DNA of 64,000 nucleotides, taken from positions 5,624,875-5,688,874 of the forward strand of contig NC_091752.1 in assembly GCF_043380555.1 (NCBI RefSeq). Reading direction: 5' to 3'. This DNA comes from Nothobranchius furzeri. Taxonomy: Eukaryota; Chordata; Actinopteri; Cyprinodontiformes; Nothobranchiidae. This document shows positions 55,959 to 64,000 of the stretch, in pieces. A program made the position numbers and the translations under genes. The stretch's first letter is position 1. Each line of letters starts with the position of its first letter. Under the pieces are notes generated by a model. That model did not search any database. It saw nothing but the letters and a program-made list of their open reading frames with translations, and was not told the DNA's origin.

Positions 55959-57123
55959 CGCACGAGTCATGTTTCCACCGATTTTCATCATCTAGGGACT
56001 AGTTCTGTGTGCACAGATGAATTATACAATTGGTGTTGAAGTAAGAAATGAGCGAGTTGAGATTTCATTTTGTAGCTAAAACATAGAACCTGTCAAGTTT
56101 ATAAAAGTTATCAGCAGATCAAAGGTTACTGGAACTAACAGCATAGGAAGAGTCTCTTTATTTATGGCCAGAATGTCATAATAAATCATCTCCTTGCTTG
56201 TTTTTCTGAGCCAGCTTTGATTTCTGCATATTGCTGAGAGGAAGACGTGTTTTTTGCCAGTAGAGCTGGCGGACCTCAACACACTGTACAAAAGCGGGAG
56301 AATTCGCAAATAAAACAGATTGTACACAACAGTGATGCCGTATTTGTCAGAAAACAAGTCACCTTTTAACGTCCTAGTCAACATGTCACTTTAGAGACTT
56401 CAACGTAACGCAAGAAGCATTATTTACTATTTACAAGTGTGACTGGAACACCGGCTTTCAGGAGAATACTTCTGAGGGCGATGCTCTCTGGGCATAGGTG
56501 TTATTAGCTATGTTAGCACTGCATGCTATAAGCTGACCGTTGCTTCAGCTTTCTAAACTATTTCAACATTTTTCCTGTTAAACTCACAAAGTCATGAAAC
56601 GGAATAAAAATGACCTAATGACGTCACAAAAACCGCACAAGTCTCCCTTTATAAAAATCACTTGACGGAACAAAACACGTCCCAAGAAAACCTCCAGTTT
56701 CACGCAAACGAAAGACCCATCAGTGGACAAACTGCTACTTCTCTTCATTCTTCCACTCGATAAATACCTCGGCTAGAATTTGAAAAGCCCGTCCCGACAC
56801 TGACACCCTTCTGGAAGTGAACATCCTCCCAAACAGCTGAGATTCTGGCATCAAGTTCACATTTTTAACCGTTGAAGAAACCAGCACCGGTGTTCCCACG
56901 GTTAAAACCTGCATGCTTTAAGGAACAAGACTGGTTTCTTTCATTTCTAAATCTTCCTTCAATTTAAACAGCTAACTGGATCATGTCTGCAGCAAAAATT
57001 GGTTCTAACAAAGTTTCACGTTCCTCATTTTCGTACATTCACTCGTCTACAGCTGTGCAGCAAAACGCAGCGGGATCCGTGCAAACATGTTCTCACGGTG
57101 GCGCCTTCACGCCAGCAGCTGCC
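55959..57123. other. Convergent sec23ip/csgalnact2 3' ends
   Basis: The two genes end tail to tail, 1165 bp apart. Candidate polyadenylation signals face each other: AATAAA at 56180-56185 (plus, sec23ip) and TTTATT at 56157-56162 (AATAAA on the minus strand, csgalnact2), only 17 bp apart. No repeat recognised. Actual cleavage sites cannot be told from sequence. Confidence 0.5.
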
Positions 57124-60100
57124 TCAGTCCTCGGTTTTGCTCTGAGTCTTGAAGGCCTGCTTGCGGAGATGAGTCTCGATCTCCTCTCGGAAAACCAGCA
57201 TTCCCAGGTGAGAGTGGGAGGCCTCGTTCATGGCTTTGGACTGGATGCACATGCGGTACTGCTCCGGCGTCAGCTCGTCCGCACATCGCTTCTCGTGCCA
57301 CAGGTGGAACAGACTGGACACCGGAGTCCGGGTCACGATCAGGTCGCTCCGGAGATACTTCCTGTACAAGTGGACGTCTTCCACACCCCAACCTTTGACC
57401 TCCAGATCAAACCCCCCTGCAGAAAATGGGGGGGGGGGGGGGGGGAATCTAATTTCCTGAAAATGTTGATGTAGAAGAAAACTTCAGTAAATTAAATTCT
57501 TACCAATATTCAGGAAATCTGAGCGATACTGACACGTCATCCCAAATCCAAAGTCTCTCCAAAATCCAGCATCTTTTTTGTGAATCTTCAAAAGAAAATA
57601 TATATAAATCAGACACAAAAATCTGAATTATTTATCCAGCAACAATCAGGTCTCTACATGAAAACCTGAGGGGTTTTCCTGGATGATTCCTGTTGATGAG
57701 TTTTCTGTTCAGGAAATGGGTGAATCTTTAAGTCTGTTACCATGGCAACACTGAAAAATCCCTGGGTTTCTACTCATCCCTTCCTACATGGGTGACCATT
57801 TTTTAAAACGATCTGACTGACAAAAGCAAAATTAATTTTGAGATTGTTGAACCTCCTTTGGATTGTTGGTTTGTTGTTTATTAGTTTTATTTTATTTAAA
57901 ATATGAAACTATCAAAAAAGTTTTTTTGCCGTTCTCAAAACTGTTGGCCAGTGGCGCAACTATGAGGTGGCTAGGGGGGCCATGGCCACTCCTGGAAAGT
58001 AGTTCAACCCCCCCCCCCCCTTGATGAATCACATTCAAAATAATAAAAACTATACATTAATCTTTAATCAAGACATGAATGTTAAAACCAATGAATGTAT
58101 TTTATTGATTTGATAAATAAAATTGAAAATTTGTTTGTAGCCGAGGCTAAAAAAAGTATTAATCCCAGTAATTTCCAGAATTTGATTAAACTGATCTTTT
58201 CCTAAGGTTGTTGCATTTTTCCCACACAAAGTTCAACAAAACAATGTTGATTAAGGTGTGAGTGTGAGAGAGAGATAAAATATTTTTTTAAAAACCCGAC
58301 CGGAGCGGAGGCAGTGACCGACTCAGCACGAGCCGTTTTCAGCTCTGTCTTGTCAAATGCACCACGTACGTTACGAAAAAAGTAACTTTAAATATTAAAT
58401 CGAAAAAGAGGCGAGCTGAAGAAAACCTAGGGAGTTCTGAAGAAACGTGAGCAACTGTGTGTGTGGGCCGAACTGAGCTCCCTCTTTCGCTCGTTGGCTT
58501 CTTCGATACGGTCTTCCCAAGGGACTGCTGCAGAGTTTTGTGTGTAGAGAAGGGCGGGCGCTCTATGTGACTGGCCAATCACAGAGCGTGAAAGCAGTCA
58601 GTTACCCAATGAGGATTTTTCTTCAGAACAATTACAGATATTTACGAGTTTTACTCGTTTCATGCTAGTATTCGTCAAAAATGCTTTATGCGTACCGGAT
58701 AGGCTCATCCCTAGCTGTAACCACCCTGCCCTGCCTCCTCCTCCTTGCTGCCTGCCGGCTGTGATCACAAGCAACAACAGAGTGGTTCCCGCTGCTTCTT
58801 CGGGAAACAGCGCAAATTTTTTTTCTTTTTTTTTTTTAAATCCATAAAACGGGATCTTGTAGGCATGACGCCAGGATTTCAGCCGTGGCGGGCCGCCACG
58901 GCTACGCCTATGTCAGAGAAACACTGCATTTCTTTTTGATCTGAAACGTTTGTATTTCTCAGCTTAAAGATGAGGGTTAGGGTGGACGCGTAAGACTTGT
59001 TTTTTTTATTGAAAATGAACGAAGGAACAATGCAATGAACAGCTACAGGCTAAACTTTCAGATTTACCACAGGGACCCATTTGGTGTGCCACCCCAAAAT
59101 GTTTACTGGCCCCCCCATTAAATTTTTCGGGCGCACCACTGCATGTTCAACCAACCATACTTAGAACCTTGTGTCTGATATTCATGAGTATCTTCATTAA
59201 TTGCTAACAGTTGTGAAACATACCAACGCAATTATAAACAGGAGTGTTGCTATTTACGGTTTTCAGTGTAGAAACAGCAGGTGAAGCTGGAAGTTGGGCT
59301 CACATTCATGTGAAGCGGCCCTGGTTGGGTCACAAGAACGTTTCATTTCTTACCAACTGGAGTTCAATAGGCGGAGCCAGCTCCAAACTTCCATAAACGA
59401 TGGCAGGATTATACAGGCTGAACACCACCGGGTAAAATACTTTCTTGTCTGCAAAACAAAGTCAAGCAAAATGATGTGAAAACAACGACGTTACCAAAAC
59501 GAGAGAAAAACAATCGGATCCATGCCTACTTGGTGCAGTGTGCAGACGACAGGTGTTAAGGAAGTCCAACGTAAAGCGAATATCTACGTCACAGAAAAAC
59601 ATCAGCACGTCGCCTTTGTTCCACGTGTGGGCTCCGATATCCAAGCCTCGACCTCGGGAGAACTCCTCGTCCACCGGGATGAGGGTGTAATTGGAGAAAC
59701 TCTCCTCCCTGTGGAACAACACACCTCGTGTCTATGGATTATAAACGTCTAAATGTGAGAGGAGCACCAAGAACCGACCTCGACATTTTGTCCAAAGATG
59801 ATCGGACCTCCTGCAGACCTTCGTGGCCAAAATAAACCACCGTGAGATGAACCTGTCTGTCCTGTTGCACGCACACCTCTCTGAAAAGCAGGTCATTTCA
59901 AAATGGCACACTAATAAAAACCAGACTGATGTAAAACCTGAAAGGCAGCAGAACAACGTGATGGGTCATGTCTCCCCAACAGAAATTAGTGATTCAGCCT
60001 CACCTGAAGTTGTGCAAGAACTGTGAGAAAGTTTCAACTCTGCCCGCCAGAGGCACAATGATGTTGATGGTCATTCCTGAAGTTTCCACGGATGTGCTCC

Positions 60101-60934
60101 TGACTTTCATGACGGGACCGAACGGCCGGAAGAGCGTGACGTGGCGGAAACTGCTGGAATCCTCCTTGGAGAAAAACAGCTCGTAAAGCGTCCCTTTATC
60201 TCGCTCCGTCCTGTACAATCCTGAGGAACAGAAAAACGACGGAGTGAAGCACAGGCGACGCAGGAGATGCTGCAGGTCTTACCTTCTGTGAAGTGACCGT
60301 CTGTGTAGGTCTTCCTCTGCATGGCCATGTCCTCCTCCACACCATCCTCCTCATCAGGGTTGTTGATGATGTCCAGCGCAGCCTCAATGACCTCCACCAG
60401 CTCATCCCTGCGGTCTTTGCGGACCGGCTTCTCCTCCGGGTGCCGCGTCAGTCCCATCTCCAGCTGGTAGACCTTAGACGAGGTGAAACTCTCAAAGGGC
60501 ACCAGAGCGTACTCGCTTGGCAGGCGTGCTCCCGTGTTGACCTCAGCCTTGTCGATCTGAGAGTGCAGGTACTCCAGCAGGTCTCCTGGCTCTTGGTCTT
60601 TGTTCTCCCCCAGACCCTGCACCCCCGGAGGCTCCTTCTTCTCCTGCATCAGCTTCAGCTTCTCACTCATCTCCTGGAGCTCCTGCTTGAGCTGGGCAAT
60701 CTGCCGCTTGAGGCTGGAAGCACGGCTAAGGTGGCGCTCCTCATGTTCCTGCAGCAGAGCCTGGTAGTACTCCTTCCCGTAGGTCTCCCCCGCTAAGCCA
60801 GGCAGGACCAGGCTGACGTCTGCAGGTGGAGTGCACTCCAGCAGGTACATGAAGAGCAGCAACACCAGCAGCAGGAGGAGGCCCAGGAAGAGCCAGCGAA
60901 CCCGGCCTTGGAACAGTAACCCCCGCCTGGGCAT
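57124..60934 (-). CDS. csgalnact2: Chondroitin sulfate N-acetylgalactosaminyltransferase 2
   Basis: Seven coding exons: 60934-60283, 60220-60004, 59880-59779, 59708-59530, 59448-59354, 57585-57504, 57416-57124; 539 aa (human 542). GT-AG introns, all phases match. Start MPRRG at 60934 agrees with the family; a GTG nine bases upstream is not used. Type II Golgi enzyme: transmembrane segment residues 15-35 (WLFLGLLLLLVLLLFMYLLE), coiled coil about 55-105, then the catalytic domain. Key motifs: GLTRHPEEKPVRKDRRDELV, HVTLFRPFG, metal-binding DVD at 364-366 in FFCDVD, VKGWGVEDVHLYRKYL, LFHLWHEKRCADELTPEQYR. It adds the first GalNAc in chondroitin chain initiation and elongation. GWGVED here differs from the usual GWGGED. 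Complete, no breaks. Confidence 0.97.
57428..57445. repeat. 18-bp homopolymer G run next to a csgalnact2 splice acceptor
   Basis: Eighteen G on the plus strand, so an unbroken C18 tract on the transcribed strand, ending 11 bp before the exon 7 boundary and forming most of its polypyrimidine tract. Confidence 0.95.
57949..59141. mobile_element. Possible hAT-like element (csgalnact2 intron 5)
   Basis: Ends CAGTGGCGCAACTATG and GGGCGCACCACTG are partly inverted; subterminal GGGGGGCCATGGCC and 'ggcccccccatta' also pair. No clear 8-bp duplication. About 1.19 kb. Another CGCCACGGC-rich segment inside resembles the ends. Moderate call. Confidence 0.5.
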
Positions 60935-60945
60935 CACGTCCACAT
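60934..60945 (-). other. Minimal upstream ORF overlapping the csgalnact2 start
   Basis: On the minus strand ATG-TGG-ACG-TGA begins 11 bases before the main ATG, and its stop shares one base with it (TGATG). Whether this stretch is in the mature 5' UTR depends on the upstream acceptor; GGGTTTAG just before it is a candidate but has a poor pyrimidine tract. Confidence 0.55.
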
Positions 60946-61465
60946 AAAACCTAAACCCAGCAAGGATGTCTGCATTCCCCGTTTCCTCTGCTTACATCAC
61001 TCACTAAATGTTCCCACATAGCTTTTCAGCAACATCAAAATGCATAAATCTGGTTTCTTGTGTTCAAACGTTGGTTCTACCTGTGGAAAATACAGAAAAT
61101 ATTAATATATATGAGACAAAAAAATAAACCTGCAAGAGCTTTCAGACAAAAAAAAAAAAAAAAAACAGGAAGAGAGCAATATTTTATATCATGATGCAAA
61201 CCTTTAGTTTGAAGTCAGCCTGCCTGCCAATTTCATTATGATTTCCTCAAAAACCTTTCAAAGAATCTCCAGCTTCCAGAAAAAAAATCTCGATTTGAAG
61301 GTTTAGTCCAGAAAAGCAGAGAACAGGAGGGGTTAGCTGCACCTGGAGAGCTAGCAGCACCCCCAAACAACGGCTCAGGAGAAAACCCCGGTGGTTCCAC
61401 CAGCGAGTTTACACAAACTACACTTCCGGTTCACCTGGCTCCTCTTCAAAATAAAACACCCGCAA

Positions 61466-61855
61466 AGTGGTGAAAGAAAGAAAAAGATCTTTTAAATAGC
61501 GCCTGTCAAGATAAAATCACGAGGCGCTTCACGAAAACAAAATGTAAAAACTACTCGATTAAAATATGTTCAAAATGAGAAGAAATAGAACTTGTGATTA
61601 AATAAATGTAAGGAAAGGGAAATCAGTGGATCCCGGGAATGGTGGAATAAGAACAGGATAAGGAGCGGGTGGTGATGATGGTCACAACAAAGCCTGAACA
61701 GGTGAGTCGTCAGCTGCTTTTTAAGGGAGACCACTGAGTCCACTGATCTCAGGCTCAGGGGGAGAGATCCAGAGTCTGGGGGCCACAGCAGCAGATGATC
61801 CGTCACCTTTGGCCTTTAGCCTGGTGCTGCACAACCAGAGGGTGGGTGAGACAAG
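61466..61855 (-). mobile_element. LINE 3' region fragment (csgalnact2 5' intron)
   Basis: Matches 63290-63690 throughout: 'ttaaatagcgcctgtcaaga', 'aaagcctgaacaggtgagtc', 'cagagtctgggggccacagc', 'agcctggtgctgcacaacca'. Non-coding 3' part of the L2-like family whose coding end is at 63690-64000. Confidence 0.75.
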
Positions 61856-62269
61856 AGGTTCACCATAGATATTGGGTGTTACAACATATTTATTTATTGG
61901 TCATTTTCTTGTTTTTAACAAATTGTTTTTGTTGAACTAAAAAACTAAGTTGTGATTCAATATAGATTAGGTATAATTTTCTGTCATCACTTATGTTGTG
62001 AATTGGTGTTATATCAATTATTTGGCTTGAAATAAACAGTATATTTGTGTGCAAAGCCTTTTCAAATTTTCATATTTTTCTACCAGTAACCAAACACGAA
62101 CATAACCATTTAAAACACTTAATAGTCTATTTGTTAATTTTAAAAGTAAAAAAAAAATGTTTTTCAATTTGTTTTAAAATAGAAATGATTCCCCCATACT
62201 CTGTAAAAAAAAAGTATCTAATAGTGATTCAAAAACAACTGGTTTATAAAACCTTGGACGAGAGGTGAA

Positions 62270-62710
62270 GCAGCTAAACGTGTCAGATGTGATGAGAGGT
62301 AAAGAGTTTCAGCAAGAATGAGATAAAAGGTGTGTGTAAACGACAGCCTGAGACCAGCCATGCGATAAGCTCTGGAGACACTGTCCATGAGGAAGGGGCA
62401 GGAGGCAGATGTGGAGGTTGCAAAGTTCAAGATGTTCAGGACCTCTTTGAGAGTAACAAGGACAAATAGGATCAGGAATGAGTCCATCAGATGGACAGCG
62501 CATGTTAGATGTTTAGGAGATAAAGTCAAGAGAGGCCAGACTGAGATGGTTAGGACATTTCCAAAAAGAGACGATGATTCAGGTCGAATGCCGAGGTTGG
62601 AGCCACCAGTCAGGAGGATGAGAGGAAGAACAAAAACGAGATTCATGGATGTGGTGAGAAAGGACAAAACAATTATTTGGAGGGTGGAGGACAAAACCCA
62701 ACTCTGATGG
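62270..62710 (+). mobile_element. RTE-like LINE C-terminal fragment
   Basis: Plus-strand frame reads FKMFRTSLRVTRTNRIRNES, then VKRGQTEMVRTFPKRDDDSG, RMRGRTKTRFMDVVRKD. This resembles the RTE tail motif in which RW-GH-RR is followed by GRPK-R-MD. Degenerate, no RT core. Confidence 0.65.
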
Positions 62711-63048
62711 AGCAGGTAGAAGTTTTCACCCTTGTAAAAAAAATTAAATCAAGGAAAATAGATGTATATTAAACTTTACAAACATTTGACAGACCCCAAA
62801 AGAAAGTCTTACAAAAACGGTTTGAATTCCTAATTAATCTCAGAAAATATTTTACACATTTAAACTGCTCACAAAAAGACACGATAAAACGTCTACATTT
62901 ATTTTGAAAAAAGCTACACCGGATGTGGCCCCGACGCTTCTGCAGCTACTTTAGCAGCGTTTCAGGGCTTCGCGGCGATGCGTTCTGTTGTTTTGTGCCG
63001 ACAAACGGCTCATTTCGCAGCAGTAGTGATGATTAAAGCGTTACCCAC

Positions 63049-63190
63049 CTTGTTATGTCGGTGTCCATTTGTTCTCGCGGCCACAGCTCCGGCTGCGGTT
63101 TAGCGGAAGCACAGCGACGCCGGACAACTCCTGATAAACGCCACGGAGCACAGAGAAAAGAGTAGGTGTTTGCCTACTTCCGGTCAGCGA
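63049..63190 (-). other. Probable 5' UTR exon of csgalnact2
   Basis: Minus-strand GC-rich segment ending AACAAG, followed by the donor GTGGGTAA at 63048. No ATG opens a long frame in it. Placement upstream of the coding exons, GC content against AT-rich neighbours and a good donor support a first noncoding exon; the 5' limit is a guess. If right, the 5' intron is about 2.1 kb and contains the LINE pieces at 61466-62710. Confidence 0.5.
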
Positions 63191-63258
63191 GGAACCAATC
63201 AGATTTCTAATCTGTCCTGTGACGCAAACAAACACGCCGCCTCTCCTGATTCATAATA

Positions 63259-63259
63259 A

Positions 63260-63291
<32 letters not shown>

Positions 63292-63293
63292 AA
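63259..63293. repeat. (AAAG)n microsatellite
   Basis: About eight GAAA units. It sits exactly at the 3' end of the minus-strand LINE that follows, so it is probably the LINE's (TTTC)n tail. Confidence 0.9.
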
Positions 63294-64000
63294 ATGATCT
63301 TTTATATAGCGCCTCTCAAGAAAAAAATCAAGAGGTGCTTCACAAAAACAATTTAAAATATAATTTTTTTCAAATGATTAAAAATGTGTTTTGAACATAG
63401 GTTTTAAATGACAAAAGAAAATAAAAATTTGTAAGAAAATGTAAGTAAAGGGAGAGAGAGAAAGAATAGGAAAGAGGGAAATCAGTGGATGGGGGGAAAG
63501 GCGGGATAAGAGCAGAACAAGGAGAGGGTGGTGAAGGTCACACCAAAGCCTGAACAGGTGAGTCTTCAGCTGCTTTTAAAGGAGTCCACTGATCTCAGGC
63601 TCAGGGGGAGAGAGGTCCAGAGTCTGGGGGCCACAGCAGCAGATGATCTGTCACCTTTGACCTTTAGCCTGGTGCTGCACAACCAGTAGGCTTTGATCAC
63701 TGGACCTCAGGGACCTGCTGGGGGTGTAGGGACTAAGAAGATCACCAATGTAAGATGGTGCTTGTCCATGTAAGGCCCTATAGACCAGAACCAGGATCTT
63801 GAAATGAACCCTGAAGTTGACTGGCAGCCAGTGAAGCTGGAGGAGAAGTGGGGTGATGTGGGTGTGTTTGGAGGACTTGGTCAGAAGCCGAGCACAGGCG
63901 TTCTGAACCACCTGTAGACGGTTCAGGGAGGTTCTGCTCAGACACGTGAAAAGAGAGTTACAGTAGTCTAAGCGTGAGGAGATGAAGGTGTGGAGAACTG
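63294..64000 (-). mobile_element. L2/CR1-group LINE, 3' end, runs off the window
   Basis: 63294-63690 is the 3' UTR-like part also found at 61466-61855. 63911-63690 reads VQNACARLLTKSSKHTHITP and LLLQLHWLPVNFRVHFKILV; upstream to the window edge VLHTFISSRLDYCNSLFTCL continues. Coding is nearly open, unlike the copy at 4915. The rest of the element lies beyond 64000. Confidence 0.83.

Noticed and set aside
60293..60796. 167-codon plus-strand frame opposite csgalnact2 exon 1
   Set aside because: Leu-rich shadow of a real coding exon; no domain of its own.
1..64000. CRISPR array, prokaryotic operon or endogenous virus
   Set aside because: No regularly spaced repeats of that type and no LTR, gag or env-like sequence was recognised; all reverse transcriptases seen are of the non-LTR type.

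Overview
The window is nuclear DNA from a ray-finned fish, most likely an acanthomorph (spiny-rayed) teleost. Six vertebrate protein-coding genes can be read through clean splice sites. Introns and intergenic DNA are crowded with DNA transposons (hAT-like, Tc1-like, TTAA- and TA-flanked short elements), tRNA-derived SINEs and pieces of non-LTR retrotransposons, the mix typical of teleosts. I saw no bacterial, plasmid or phage sequence, no CRISPR array and no stand-alone tRNA or rRNA gene.

Layout. 1-367 (minus): first coding exon of a myopalladin gene (mypn), cut by the window edge. 368-9636: intergenic, repeat-rich. 9637-18722 (minus): cacul1, 8 coding exons, 337 aa. 18723-22006: intergenic, repeat-rich. 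22007-30065 (minus): sirt1, 9 coding exons, 689 aa. 30066-30814: a 749-bp divergent spacer that must hold both the sirt1 and dnajc12 promoters. 30815-37157 (plus): dnajc12, 5 exons, 174 aa. 39170-55958 (plus): sec23ip, 18 exons, 963 aa. 57124-60934 (minus): csgalnact2 coding exons, 539 aa, with a probable 5' UTR exon near 63049-63190. Every exon junction was checked for reading phase, and each of the five complete models gives an uninterrupted frame from ATG to stop.

The genes are not one pathway: deacetylase signalling (sirt1), cullin-like cell-cycle regulation (cacul1), HSP70 co-chaperoning (dnajc12), ER-exit-site phospholipase-like trafficking (sec23ip), chondroitin sulfate synthesis (csgalnact2) and sarcomere structure (mypn). 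From general knowledge their human orthologues all lie on chromosome 10 (10q11, 10q21 and 10q26), so the window is an interleaved mosaic of segments separated in human. The divergent sirt1-dnajc12 pair is conserved.

The most distinctive non-genic content is transposon nesting. In cacul1 intron 5 four elements sit one inside another, with target-site duplications visible for the three inner insertions. In a sec23ip intron an inverted repeat of about 826 bp with arms of about 315 bp encloses a short tandem array. A 390-bp TTAA-flanked short element occurs six times, including one head-to-head fused pair just downstream of dnajc12. I found no novel enzymatic system; the novelty is structural.
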